A DNA stretch of 64,000 nt from Kappaphycus alvarezii (lineage: Eukaryota > Rhodophyta > Florideophyceae > Gigartinales > Solieriaceae), in contig NADL03000024.1 in NCBI GenBank assembly GCA_002205965.3, positions 62,001 to 126,000 on the forward strand. The letters run 5' to 3'. Positions 21,561 to 32,966 of the stretch are shown here, piece by piece. Both the position numbers and the translations under genes were made by a program. The notes under the pieces are model-generated. The model did not search any database. It saw only the letters and a program-made list of their open reading frames with translations, and had not been told where the DNA came from. The stretch's first letter is position 1; each line of letters starts with the position of its first letter.

Positions 21561-24500
21561 GCAATTGGTTCACCCATTGCCGGAATCGTTCGTCTAGCAG
21601 AACCCGAGGTTCGGTGTAGTGCGGACTTGCCTTCAAACAGTAAAGCGTCATTCTTCCTTTCCGGTGTGTGAAACTCTAAAAATTGAAGTGGATCAATGGT
21701 TGAGAAGTCACGAGTTCCTCGAGCTCCAAAGTTAGTACGGCAGGAAGGATGTTTCCTCTATCGAATCAAGATATTTGAGACGAAATGAAACAAGACCGCC
21801 TGACAATACGAATCTCATGCTAATCTAGAGGCACTCGAAAACAAATTTTAGCGAGCTGGGAATTCTATCCAAACAAATATGCTGAAATTGCAGTTTAGAC
21901 GGGGACTTCCGGGAGTCTATTGGTCGAATTCCGTGAGGTTGCCCCTGAGAACGTCCTCAATCACGAGGGGACTCTGGCATAGCACAGTTCACATTGGCAG
22001 TCCTGTGTGAGAAGAGCAGCGCCGTTGCAGTATCCTTTTCAGTTAATTTCCAGTCATAGCAAATGCTACGGCATGCAGATCGCGCAACAACGGACAGAAG
22101 CGGTGGCCATGGGCGTGAGAAATCCGTGCAAACAACTCCAGACAGCTCTAGACTGAATACTACTGTACACTTTTGGCACGTCTGAGGGCTCCAGTAAAGC
22201 CGCTTTCGAGGCAACTGCCCTCAACTTGTTGATAAGTTATTCCCCTAGCAACTGTCATTTTGTTGCCCGTGTCTTGGCATGGACCAAGCGAAATGGAGCA
22301 CCTCGTTTCCAGGCCTCCGATCAGGAGTATATAAGTGCATTTATATTACCGGCTGCTTGCAGTTTTCTTGTGCCGCATGTAACAATATTGTTGCCCACGT
22401 GCCTTATTCCTCGCGAAATGGCCTGTGGCAGGCAATGCTCCCGCCGATTGATGCAGCTCGATATGCCTCAAAAAGATGTGGTTCCATCAATTGCATTGTC
22501 CGTTTCCTATCAGCATGACAATACTTTTGTAATTAAAGTACCGCCAATGGTTTGATTACAAATACAGATCACTCTCAACCGTTCCATTACTCGCAGTAAA
22601 CTAAACCAATTTTCCCCCTTTTGTAATTGCACAGGCTTCTCGAGCAGAGCAGCGGTCAATTCTGGGATGCATCTCCGTAGACATTAGGCCATTACGATAC
22701 TCTATTGTCAACTTCGTTGCGTTCCCTCTCGTTCTTTTTCGTCAGTTGGCACAGGGCCAGCATTGATACGAGGCCACAGCACCTGCGCAGCAACAACATT
22801 GAGATATTTTTAAAATCTTGACAATGCCACTTCGACAGCGAGGATGGCTCTGTTGATCACACAGGTTGCCAGCGAACGGTTTTTGGTTCACAGGTAATTG
22901 CTAGGTTAGTTCCATGCAGGAATACTGCAAAATGCTTCCATATAACATGGAGAGGGATCCTGAGTTTCCACGGTTGGATCAAAAGCATGTTTCAATATCT
23001 TCTGATTAATTGCGCGAACCGCAGATAAATGTTTGGTCAACGTTTCTAGCGCATTGGCCAGAAAATAATTTGCCAGAACGCTGAGTTTTGCTCTCTACAA
23101 TATCAGGGCACCTTGTACAATACGAGTTTAGAGTAGTAACTTTAGGTAACGGGATGATGCATAGGCTGCACGGTCTGGATCAAAAGAGCGACAATTACTA
23201 GAAGGTAAGGAAAACTGCGAAGATCGAAGTTAGGTTGCCGTCCGTGACTTGAACAGAACTGCTTTTTGATGCAGCAAGGGTTTATCCCTGTGCTGTCTGT
23301 TCAAGTCGGCAACTGTAGAATGCCTTGGAATCGGAATGCCTTGGCAGTTGCAGCAGCTTTGAACAAACATTAAAACTATTCAAATGGGAAACTGCAGTGT
23401 GATCAGCGATGGTAATGCAGTCATAAGAGCAACATCGTCACATCTTTACCGCAGTTTACAGTAAGCAAGAATGTGATTTCGTGACCAAAAACTTTTTTCT
23501 GTCACAAGCGTCCCACATGACAGGAAGTGCCGATTGGGATCGGCTTAACTTACTTGATACGCTCCATTCTTTCCGAGAGGAAAAGTTTAGAACAAAAGCG
23601 AGTAAAGCGACAGAGTAAATAAGATTTCAACTGGGACAGTACGCTATACCGTCATCGAGGCTGGACAATCATAAAGTAGCAATGGAGCAGATTTTTGGGA
23701 GATATTTCCAATCTGGTGATGCGGATAAAGCGAAGTGAGCAGGGGAAGGAGAGTCGCATGGAAGTGGTGCTCTCCGCAGTTATTTTGGGCGCCAAACTAG
23801 GAAGCGACTGTGGATTATGGAGTGAGTGGTGTAGGATCAGTGTTTGGAGCCGACCTTGCAGGTCCAAGGTCCGGTTGGTTCAAAATCAACGGATGGAGGC
23901 GGGAAACTGGTAACAGCGGTTGTGAGAGTATAATGGGGGTGAAGGTGTCAACGAGAGCAGGCATTGACGTGGACGATGACTGGTTGGATACATTTGGAGC
24001 CATATTCTGCTGCTCAAATGATCGTGCACACAGAGTAGAAAGGAGGATATTGAAAAAAGGAGCGAATCCTGTGATTTGAAAAGTTCTGTAAATGCAATAG
24101 GAATTGTCGACAGTAAGGATAGCAACTGGGTAAGGGGAGTTGGAATGACAAATGGAAATGATGCCGAGTTGAATTTTTTGTTCTGATGTTTATAATGGAA
24201 GGTTTATGCATGTGGATGAGCGACAGATGGAGCGAGATTTTATTCTGGGTTTCATTTGCCCAAAAAAAATCGTTGCTCGGAAGAAGATCCCAGAGGAGAA
24301 GGTGTTTGAAGCGAAGTGTCCTATTTCCAACGTAAGCGAGGGGTATCTTGTGAAGTCCGTAGAGTTAAAGGTATTCCTGATACTCTGATATGGCTTGGTA
24401 TCGGTGCACAGTATAATGAATTGGGGGTAGGACCATTTTTGCTCCTGCTCGGTATAGCGTTGTGATGAGGTGGGAAATGGTGCTTTGGCCATCAGTTTGA

Positions 24501-25900
24501 AAATTTGTGGATGTAGATGAATAGGTGCGCCAGTGGATTCAAGTATCTGGTTGAATTATAGGCGCATGTGCAGACATATGTGTTAGTCATCAATGACGAG
24601 CACTACGGTGTACCACACTTGATGGAATTGAGCTGATGATGTTTTTTGAGCTTCCACGGATTTTCTAGTTCTGTAAACCTTTACAGTAGTCACATGACGT
24701 TCACCTTCAATACAGAATTAGGAAGGAATCGACAGACAGTAACTTTACGCTGGTGTCTGCAAACACCCTTTGTACCTCTGTACAGACACATATCAAAAAC
24801 GTTTGTTGCTTTTATTCAATATTCTTGTACTGCCGCGTGGAAACCGCCAGCCATCCGAACGCTGGAGGGCCTCACAAACCAGGATCCAGGGCTCCACTGT
24901 GTTTGACTTTATATGGCTCAATTTGGATTTTGCTTTAAAGTTTGGAACAAAGTAGTCGTGTATGCCTAGTTGGAGAGGGTCAATTGCACCTAACATTGGG
25001 CTCGAGTTGGTTGGACAATCAGGATTTTGAAAAGGTTATGAAATTCAATAAAACTATGGCCAGGAAAAAGCAAAGAATGTAGAAGCTTCCGACGTCACCA
25101 ACTCCGTGTATTGCATTGTTATGTCTTGATCAAATATACTGTTGTACAAATTGTAAATGAAAACAAAATACAATTTTTACCAAATTTGTTTTGGCATGAA
25201 AGGGCTCGGAGATACCGTATTTTTTTTGAAAATGGACTTGACCCTCAAACATACCGATAGGGAGTATTGTACCGTATACTACAGTATGATGTCGAAATGA
25301 AACCTCAAGGGCCATAGATCTTATGACAAAGTGCCAAAACGACGAATCCGCGGCAAGAAATTGGCAAGTACAGTATGCCTCTCTCATCGCGTTATGATAC
25401 AAGAAGGCTAAAGCCAGCAAAATTTAGAGTAAATCCACTGTACAATGTACAGTATACTGTACAGCATAAGTACAGTAGTATGGGTTACTTTTCTAATAAG
25501 GATTTCAAATTAGCACCAAATTTTTGTCTTCTAAAAAATGAAATTACAACAATTTCTGTATACAGCAGCCAATCATCTTTACAATTATTTTTCTATTCGA
25601 CCTTTGCCGGCCCCTGATAGCATATCCAGCTAGTTCCTAACTGTAAGTTCAGTTTTTAAGTGAAAGCGTACTCATCCAGAAAATCGTCGAAATATAAAAA
25701 ATAATCTCTCAAGAAGATAACAAAATGAGCTTGAAGATGTGGACATTTTTCATCTACCTATGCCATATGGCATTGTCACGGCAAAGGAAGCCAAACATGA
25801 TGTACTGTACAGCATGTACAGTGACCTTACTCAAGCTCACAGGAAAATGCGTTCCTATTTTCCTTTTTTTCCATAAATATCCAAATATGTTCATAAAAAA
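21560..25900. other. Intergenic DNA, no gene recognised
   Basis: Only short overlapping frames on both strands. A small plus-strand frame at 24,206-24,388 and its antisense partner have no motif. TACAGTAC-type palindromes occur at 25,270-25,290, 25,438-25,475 and 25,803-25,822. Confidence 0.55.
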
Positions 25901-25983
25901 AACTTAAAAAAGTATGATCCACATCCAAAATGGCACCATGAGGCGTTTCATGCAAATCCACTCGACCTTGCCTTTCAAATCTT

Positions 25984-25990
25984 TATATAA
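25984..25990 (+). promoter_or_regulatory. TATA box upstream of the 26.16-kb gene
   Basis: TATATAA lies 170 bases before the preferred ATG, followed by C-rich, purine-poor DNA typical of a 5' leader. This is a sequence-based prediction. Confidence 0.45.
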
Positions 25991-26159
25991 ATTACCTACC
26001 CAAACCCCGCCCACCACCCGGCTTTCGCGTACTCGCGTCTTTCACAACATCAACCACTCTCCACCACCCCTCACTCCACACAACGCACACCCTATCCACC
26101 CACGTCCAACCGCATTTACCGCTACGCATCAGATCCCCACACCCACTCTTTACACCCCT

Positions 26160-26651
26160 ATGTCCCCGACCCAACTCAACCCTCGCATCGCCGCCCGCAA
26201 AGTCGCGGAGCTCTCTGCCCTGGAAAAGCGCCTTCAATCCGCCGCCATTCGCGCTCGTCACTTTGGCTTCCCCGCCCGCTCTGCGTCATATCTTCGTCAA
26301 CTAAGCGCCGTGCGCTTGGAGCGCGAGCGCTGGGCCCTCGTCCTCAACTCCCCATCGGCCCCAGTACCCACCCCGCATTTACTTGCCGGCATGTTTGCCC
26401 TACTCGTGCCGATCATCGACTGGTTGGTCGCCGGCGGTGTTGCGGCGAAGCGCTTGGCTAGAGTCGTGTTCACAATTGGCCTTGTGGTATGTGCTGTCGT
26501 AATTGGCACCTCACCGCCTTCTACCTGGGCGTCGTCGGCTGGAGATGAGGCCGTGCCGTTGCACTGGGTTACGGAGATTGCACGGAAGGAATTGAAAAGG
26601 AAGAATGGATCCCCGCCTTTGCCTGTCCATCCCATGTCTGGAGGGCCTTGA
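26160..26651 (+). CDS. Small two-TM protein, hypothetical
   Basis: An intact 163-aa frame starting MSPTQLNPRIAARKVAELSA. The frame is open further upstream to 25,914, but that part overlaps the TATA box and is Thr/Pro/His-rich low complexity, so the ATG at 26,160 is preferred. Residues about 5-60 are a basic, helical, Ala/Arg-rich segment (ELSALEKRLQSAAIRARHFG). Two hydrophobic segments follow (LLAGMFALLVPIIDWLVAGG and VVFTIGLVVCAVVIG), then a short polar tail. Strong GC-rich third-position bias sets it apart from its AT-rich surroundings. No transposon motif is present. It is the best candidate host gene here; the role is unknown, probably a membrane protein with a cytosolic N-terminal helix. 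The minus-strand frames over it are shadows. Confidence 0.6.
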   Translation: MSPTQLNPRIAARKVAELSALEKRLQSAAIRARHFGFPARSASYLRQLSAVRLERERWALVLNSPSAPVPTPHLLAGMFALLVPIIDWLVAGGVAAKRLARVVFTIGLVVCAVVIGTSPPSTWASSAGDEAVPLHWVTEIARKELKRKNGSPPLPVHPMSGGP

Positions 26652-26659
26652 ACCCCCTT

Positions 26660-28430
26660 CTTGATTTGGTGCCTTGTACAAATGCTCTTCTTTTTGGGTT
26701 TGCTATCTTCGCTACGCATGAGCGGCACAATACTTCACAGTCGGTTCTGTAATGAGAACGTAGCCGGAGGTAACCGCAATATGTCACTAAGGTTTTAACT
26801 GCCCCCAGCCACTTTCGCAAGCACCTATGGCATGTTTGGTGACTGTCACGGAATGATGTTCTCGCTGTCTTCATCCGCACTGCACTTTCATGATGGGGAC
26901 TTATGTCTCGGATTTGCCGCAAAGAAAATCAGTTTCTGCCGCACGAAGGTGACCGTACCCACAAGGGCAGTCACATTGCCATCGCTAGATTAGTCGCACG
27001 TAGATAACATCTTGTGTCGAAACAGGATAGGATAATTGGAAGCATAGTTGAAGAATGTTTGCTACCGCGTCATTTTTTGCTCGTGGTGACATGGAACGGT
27101 TGTGTTTTGTAACTGCGTAGGAAGCTTACTCAGGGCGGGCCATGGTTTTTTCGGATGGACCTGTTCGTATGCTAGAAGAATTGATGGCCATAACCTTGTG
27201 CTAACTTTTTCGTAACCAGTTCAGCATCTGTCGGCTTAGGTTGACGCTAATGTAAAAGAGTCTTTAGATATTTACTCGCCCTCACTGTCATAGAAGCCGC
27301 TGGTGCGGAGTCGAGGTATACAGAAGAGTTCTACTACTTCTGAAACTCAAGTCAACACTATGTGAACAGCCTGCGCCGATGTCGTTCGCGCGGTTATTCA
27401 TACTCCTCGGCTTTCGGACGTAACCTCTGGACCTTTCGAGGCACGTCTGCTGATTGGCGGAGCCGTCCTCATGATTCATCGCAGCACAAGTCAGCAGCAC
27501 AAGTCAGCAGCACAAGTCAGCGACAAAGACTAACAGCCGAGGGTGGACGCCTCTTTCCAGGTGATAAGCCGCGTATCGTTGTATTCACAGCTAGGGCTTG
27601 ACGATCCTTTCTCCTCTTGCGCCCCAATGACAAATTGGAAAAAAACATTCCATCGCTTCAAACACATCAACCTTTCGACTACCGTGGGTTCTGTTTGCAT
27701 GTATCAATACACGCACTGGATTGAGTTGGGAAAAGTAGGATGGACGAAATGTGTTGACCATTGTCTCCTTGCATTTTAACGTGGGATTACAGTGAAAGGA
27801 ATGCCAACCATCGCTGGCAGTGACCGCGGCGGTTGTCGAGAGTTCAATATGATTGTTCGCATTGGAGGACAAGGATCCGCTGATGGCTTGAGTCAAAGGT
27901 TGCTAGTGGAGACTGAGGAGGCCCGTACCATGGCCAACAATCAAGCCATCACCCTTGATTGAGGCGACGGCCATCATCGCCAGGCTTGCAGACAATCCTT
28001 ACAGGACTGACTCCCGCAGTGGAGGGGAAAACTGCCTCATGCGCAGAAGTCTAAGAGTTCGACACTTTCGTAGGGCTTGCGTGCGCCACGAGCATGCATA
28101 CATTCGCCGACAAATATTGATGCCGACGTCATCAATATCGAAAACTAGGTCATAGTTTGTCACGGGCAGTATTCTCAGTGTCCCTAACTCACGCCGTGTG
28201 GAACAATTGAGGTTATCGTCATTAGAGCGGAGCGCTGTAGCGCATTCGGGCAGCGTGATATAGAGCGGGGCGGGCGGCGCGTGCGGTGCCCAACGTGCCT
28301 ATCATTTGTAGCGCTTGGATGTCGTGAGACCCGTGTTTTAGTGGCCAGCAGTTAACGCGACGGCAATCGGCACGGAAGAGTAGCTTGCTGATAGGTATAG
28401 CTAGTGAAGGACTGTACGGCATTTGATACA
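26660..28430. other. Intergenic DNA with a short tandem repeat
   Basis: No recognised gene. A perfect 13-bp tandem repeat (GCAGCACAAGTCA, three copies) is at 27,481-27,519. One plus-strand frame at about 27,780-27,960 reads smoothly but has no motif and no start context. Confidence 0.5.
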
Positions 28431-28439
28431 GAGATAGAG

Positions 28440-28735
28440 AGAGATGAAGGAACTTTATTTAGCAAGGCCTTGGCGAAAGCATTGGAAGTGCAACGGATTT
28501 TGCCTCAGCGTTGTTGCTGGCGTTTGATTCCCTGGGTGCCCCTTCCCCTGGTACAATTGTGTTTATCGAGGAGTTAGTTCCGCGGATCGTGTCCAAGTGT
28601 CACTCGACACCTGGTGTTATCCGCCGCCGTATCTACCAGCGCCTTAGTTGCACTCTCTGGTCATCCATTGCTCAAGCTATCCTGTCCCGAGCCCCGATGC
28701 GCATGGACGACGAGGTACATCCGGTTAGATCTTAG
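28440..28735 (+). pseudogene. Coding fragment, paralogue of 28,980-29,200
   Basis: The frame carries LLAFDSLGAPSPGTIVFIEE, then VIRRRIYQRLSCTLWSSIAQ and ILSRAP. The following fragment at 29.0-29.2 kb has the same plan, so both are pieces of one repeated protein. The pattern (hydrophobic start, then an Arg-rich helix and a run ending near the C-terminus) recalls the C-terminal tail of some non-LTR retrotransposon polyproteins, but no RT domain is in the window. That assignment is tentative. Confidence 0.4.
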
Positions 28736-28929
28736 CCGTATAGTTAGGACGTGCACAGTCCTCAGTAGAACTGGATGCATTAAACTTCTTTCTTCTTTCT
28801 TCTTGTTTAAATTGCTGTTTTCGGGGTCCGAATTCGATGGAGCAATGACAGTAGCTCTAAATGCAGCCAAGCCGTGTACTGCGGTCCCACGCCGGCATGC
28901 AGCGCCATTACTGTAATGCGTTCGCTGTA

Positions 28930-29203
28930 CAGCAAAGTTACACTGTATTAAAAGGGTACTGCGAGGCAATGCCGGGACGATCAAGGCTAGGATGGGATTT
29001 TGTACCACTAGCCTTCGACTCGTTAGGAACACCCTCTTTAGAAACATCCAAGGTTATAGAGACATACGCGGCAGCAGTAGCGTCTCGTAGCGGATGCTCG
29101 ACTGGGGGAGTGAAGACTCGCCTGTATCAGAAGCTTAGCTACTCAATCTGGTCAACATGTGCAGCATCCGTAATTTGTCGCGCACCGCAACACACAGGGC
29201 TTA
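28930..29203 (+). pseudogene. Coding fragment interrupted by Harbinger insertion
   Basis: Same protein family as the preceding fragment (PLAFDSLGTPSLETSKVIET, VKTRLYQKLSYSIWSTCAAS, CRAP). The homology runs into the TTA target site of the Harbinger element at 29,201-29,203, so the transposon inserted into this repeat copy. Function as for the first fragment, uncertain. Confidence 0.4.
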
Positions 29204-29248
29204 GAGCGTTCCCACCGGTTGCACGCAAATACCTATTTTGCGTGCAAC
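29204..29248 (+). repeat. Left terminal inverted repeat and subterminal hairpin
   Basis: The 36-bp TIR at 29,204-29,239 overlaps a perfect hairpin at 29,218-29,248 with 12-bp arms GTTGCACGCAAA/TTTGCGTGCAAC around TACCTAT. The hairpin arm shared with the other end may be a transposase binding site. Confidence 0.85.
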
Positions 29249-29805
29249 AAGGTTCCAAGTGAAGCGCTCCTATTGGCCGTAGAAAACAAAGTAGGTGCGA
29301 TTTTCAATTTGTGCAAAATGAACAAGTGTCTCTCCCACCGGCAGTTCTCAACATCTTGCACAAATGTCTCAACCGACATGCCTGCGTACTCTAGGTACCA
29401 TTGGTAGCCGTTATCCCTGCTGTGCTCCAACAGTGCACATCTACCCCCCGAAGTCACTCACATAGGTGCAAGTGCCTGTTTCTCGGTTCTGTTTGCTGCT
29501 TCTCGTGTTTCTTTCTCCCTGCACACATCAATGCCACCCCAGCTTCCCCTTTATCCTCTCGTCACATCCCGCTCGCCACCGTACCTTTTGTTTCAACTAC
29601 AACTACCACGTACTTGAAGCCCTCCCTTCGTTTTGTGCTTCTAGCTTTGGTGGTTTCCCATGCGTCACTTTTACTCCCTCTCTCTCTTTTAGATCTCCTG
29701 CAAAACACGAACGCCATCAGCCGCTTCAATACTCTTTAGAGATTCTCACCCTTCACACTCGTTATCTTACTTGCTTTTGTAGTGCGAGTGCAAAACAACT
29801 GACGA

Positions 29806-31101
29806 ATGGAGCAAGATTTTTTTGTGGAGATTGCGACAGATGATGGGATACTCGATTCGCTTAACTACATGGTAGAAGATAGCGATGAGGACGAGCCTGC
29901 TCAGCGCGGCGGATCGCGCCCGGGCCGGCAGCCGAACATCGAACGCAATCATAGAGCGGGGCACGAAAATCTGTTACGGGACTACTTCGGGGAGACGCCA
30001 CTGTACACCGACGCGCAATTCAGGAGAAGGTTCCGACTGTCCCGCGCTCGGTTTCTGAGCATTGTCGACGTTATGGAGGATCACGACCCTTTTTTTGTTC
30101 AAAGGGCCGACTGTACTGGGCGTCTGGGTCTCAGCGCGTTACAAAAAGCTACGGCAGCCATTCGAATCTTGGCTTATGGCTACGCAGCGGATGCAGTGGA
30201 TGAGTACATAAGGATTGGTAGTCCACAGCTGCGCTGGCGCTAGTGCGATTTGTGCGAGGGTGATTGAATGTTTTGGTGCGGAGTATCTCCGGGTTCCAAA
30301 CCAGCAGGACATACAGCGCTTGTTGGGGCGCTCCAACAGGGAGGGCTTTCCTGGATGCCTCGGTAGCATCGACTGCACAAAATGGGTTTGGAAGAACTGT
30401 CCCACTGCTTTGCATGGGCAGTTCACGGGAAAAGAGGGAGTGCCTACAATAACCATCGAGGCAATTGCGGACAGCACGTTATGGATATGGCATCTCTTTG
30501 TTGGCATGCCAGGTAGCCACAACGATATCAACGTTGTGGAGGCATCGCCGCTGGTGAACAAGATTGTTCAGGGTGTGTACCCTCCCCCACTCACCTATAC
30601 AGTAGGTGGTGTAGAGCGCAACAAGCCTTATTGGCTAGCGGACGGAATCTATCCGCGGTGGATGGTATTCCTGCAGACGGTTTCTCAACCCGTCACTGGG
30701 AAGGAGCGGCTTTTTGCCAAATGGCAGGAGGCGAGACGGAAGGACGCGAGCGTGCATTCGGCGTCCTTCAAGCCAAATGGCACATCATTGCCCGCCCAGG
30801 AAACTTCTTCGAGAAGAGTTTCATGTCGGAGATTGTGACCTGTGTGGTCATTCTTCATAACATGTCCAGGGAAGACCTGGAAGAGGAGGAAAGCGATGGC
30901 GAGGATGGTGGCGAGATGCAAATTGGATCAGAATCAGCAGCACCAATGTGGGAAGCTGCAAACAGTACGAGTGCAGAAGTTGCACCCGGCACAATTGCCG
31001 CTTTGACGGCCGTGCACTCAGTTTTCAACGATCCGACTGAGTACAACACCCTCCGAGGATTGATCATAGATCATGTATGGTCCAGGTTCGGCGATGAGTG
31101 A
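29806..31101 (+). pseudogene. PIF/Harbinger transposase (DDE)
   Basis: Catalyses excision and insertion of the element. Met at 29,806 opens an acidic N-terminus (MVEDSDEDEPAQRG), followed by a helical DNA-binding-like region (FRRRFRLSRARFLSIVDVME) and the conserved YGYAADAVDEYIRIG. After two frameshifts near 30.22-30.26 kb the catalytic core continues: CLGSIDCTKWVWKNCPTALH (first Asp), MPGSHNDINVVEASP (second Asp), WLADGIYPRW. A third shift at about 30.75 kb precedes ERAFGVLQAKW with the catalytic Glu. The C-terminus ends with LHNMSREDLEEEESDGED. All three acidic residues survive; only the frame is broken. Length and plan match plant-type Harbinger transposases. Confidence 0.92.
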
Positions 31102-31292
31102 GACAATTGGCGAGAGTTTCTCGCACGCCAAACATCATCCGCACAGTGTCAAGAAGCAACATTTTGGAACGAACCACCTGTTAAAGAAAACAGCCTCGCC
31201 ATCACAATCCAACTCGAGGGAAGGGACAGTACACGAAGGAAGAGAATTCGTAGTTTATTAAGCAGTTCAGAGCATCATATTATCGGAGCAAA

Positions 31293-32408
31293 TTACTGTT
31301 CCTCACAATTCTCATTCATCGAGAGGAGAGCCGTCCTCTTTCTCGCCTTAAGAATTGCTTCTTTGCGCATGAGGTCGAAGTACTCCTTCGTCTGATCCTC
31401 ATCTTTAGAAACAGAAGCGCTTTCCTTGAACAACATGATTTCTGTGTATCGCTCCAGTGTGTCATTCCGTTTGCGTTGAAGCTCCACAGCTTCATTCATT
31501 AACTTTATCTTTTTGTTGTCCCCGGCGGCCTTCTTCTGCTCCGCCTTGGCCCTCTTTCGTCCCATTGGCCTCTCGAATGTTTTACTAGAGTTCGTACAGG
31601 ACGCAAACTCGTTTTGTCCTTCCGTCTCCTCGCCCACGTTCTTTTTAATCTGCTCAACTTGGACCTGGAATTTCGGGTGTCCGTTGACGACTTCCCAAGC
31701 CTCGAGGAACCTGAATGTTCTCCCTGTATTGTCCGAAGGGTGCGCCACCTTGACCTTGTTGAAGCTGGCAGTCGCCAGTCGGATAATATCTGAGTATGAG
31801 ACTCCTGTAGGCTTCAACCGCTTTACCGCGCTGTAGCATGCGGAGAAGCGAACGCAATTCGCTTTGATACAATCGAATCGACGCCGTAGTGAGAGCGCGT
31901 TGCGGGTGCTACAATGGCTTGGTTTCAAGCGATCGTTATAAATTTCAGCAACGCGCTCATAAAACTGAGATGCTTTCTGGTCCGAACCCACCACAGGGTC
32001 CTCCGATACGTTCAACCAGGCCCTAACCACAGCTATATCTTCCTTACTAGTAAATCCAAACCCACGTGAACCTTTCCCAGTAGTTGCAAAATTATCTTTC
32101 TGTTGCGTGCTGGTGCTTTTAGCTTCTTCTGTTGTCTTCGTAACTATGCCATGGCTACTAGATGTTGGGGACTGGAAGAGGAGCGTTGGAGATTTTGGAG
32201 ATAAAATATCGATGCTCCGAATCGAGGGAAGCTCACGTGAACACTCTTCGAGATTAAATCTTGTCGTATCACTCGGTATTGATGGTACAGAATCGTGATG
32301 GCGGCTGAAAGCTGTGATATTGGGCGGGTTGTTGGCACCGCGCTGCTCACGAACGCAGCAGAGCGATAGCGCTGGTTCCTGTTGTCCATTGATATGAAAA
32401 TGTCTCAA
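31293..32408 (-). CDS. Myb/SANT-like Harbinger accessory protein
   Basis: An intact 371-aa frame, convergent with the transposase. PIF/Harbinger elements carry such a second protein, which helps bring the transposase to DNA and the nucleus. The N-terminal third is Ser-rich. The Myb/trihelix-like domain is at about residues 115-215: FTSKEDIAVVRAWLNVSEDP, FYERVAEIYN, then SLRRRFDCIKANCVRFSACY. A basic stretch GRKRAKAEQKKAAGDNKK at about 280-300 looks like a nuclear signal, and a C-terminal coiled coil follows (MNEAVELQRKRNDTLERYTE). It starts within 410 bases of the right TIR. Remaining open while its transposase partner is broken is unusual. Confidence 0.88.
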   Translation of the reverse strand: MRHFHINGQQEPALSLCCVREQRGANNPPNITAFSRHHDSVPSIPSDTTRFNLEECSRELPSIRSIDILSPKSPTLLFQSPTSSSHGIVTKTTEEAKSTSTQQKDNFATTGKGSRGFGFTSKEDIAVVRAWLNVSEDPVVGSDQKASQFYERVAEIYNDRLKPSHCSTRNALSLRRRFDCIKANCVRFSACYSAVKRLKPTGVSYSDIIRLATASFNKVKVAHPSDNTGRTFRFLEAWEVVNGHPKFQVQVEQIKKNVGEETEGQNEFASCTNSSKTFERPMGRKRAKAEQKKAAGDNKKIKLMNEAVELQRKRNDTLERYTEIMLFKESASVSKDEDQTKEYFDLMRKEAILKARKRTALLSMNENCEEQ

Positions 32409-32671
32409 CTGTTTGACGGAGCACGTGAAATCGAAGTAAAGCTGGGTGAGGCAATGCGCAGTACCCAGCCGTTGATGAAGATGGAGACTATTCTTGTTTG
32501 TAAACCTCTCTCCAGAAAGAGCGGCATCCTGATATCGAAACGGTGGCTTCTATGCGTCTTGGATGTCAGGCAGTTCCGGTTTCCCGGGAAAAAGGTATCC
32601 GGGGAATGATGGCTACCAAGTATATAGCGAATGAGAAAGCGCCATGTCAACGAACCCTTGGGGTATCTTTG

Positions 32672-32718
32672 CACAAATCCAGACACCAAATTTCAGAAAT
32701 TTGGTGTCTGGATTTGTG
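32672..32718. repeat. Perfect 47-bp hairpin
   Basis: Arms of 23 bp (starting CACAAATCCAGACACC) are perfectly complementary around a single A at 32,695. It lies about 100 bases inside the right end of the Harbinger element. A second inverted segment (ACCTATTTTT ... AAAAATAGGT) lies at 32,769-32,790. Such subterminal foldbacks may be transposase sites or a nested foldback element. Confidence 0.9.
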
Positions 32719-32780
32719 TAACCACGCCTATTTTGACCTATTTTCTGTACCGGTGGGAGTTGGCCTTGACCTATTTTTCA

Positions 32781-32816
32781 AAAAATAGGTATTTGGGTCA
32801 ACCGGTGGGACCGCTC
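32781..32816 (-). repeat. Right terminal inverted repeat of Harbinger
   Basis: The reverse complement matches the left terminus at 29,204-29,239 with a few substitutions, and is followed directly by the TTA target duplication. Confidence 0.88.
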
Positions 32817-32966
32817 TTAGTCACCCAATTCCAACTTAATTTTAAGTACTTTGCAACGTTGCACATTTGGACTGTACACCAATGATAAAAGACGAACAAA
32901 AAGGGTACAGTACTGTACAAAACATATGACACTTCATAAAACCGGAAAGGGAAAAAATTTTAAAAG

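Larger units (their letters stand above)
29204..32816 (+). mobile_element. PIF/Harbinger DNA transposon with TTA target duplication
   Basis: Complete ends are visible. The left terminus GAGCGTTCCCACCGGTTG starts at 29,204; the right terminus (reverse complement GAGCGGTCCCACCGGTTG) ends at 32,816. Both continue with AAATACCTATTTT over about 36 bp. A TTA duplication flanks the element (29,201-29,203 and 32,817-32,819), the standard TWA target of this superfamily. Inside are a transposase on the plus strand and a Myb-like protein on the minus strand, the two-gene layout of PIF/Harbinger. The transposase is broken, so mobility would need help in trans. Confidence 0.93.

Noticed and set aside
27780..27960. 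Smooth plus-strand frame
   Set aside because: It is about 60 codons with no start context, domain or repeat copy. Too weak to call.
30215..30838. Separate gene for the second half of the Harbinger transposase
   Set aside because: It is the same protein continued in another frame; the joining sequence holds residues of the family consensus in a third frame, and there is no room for an intron.
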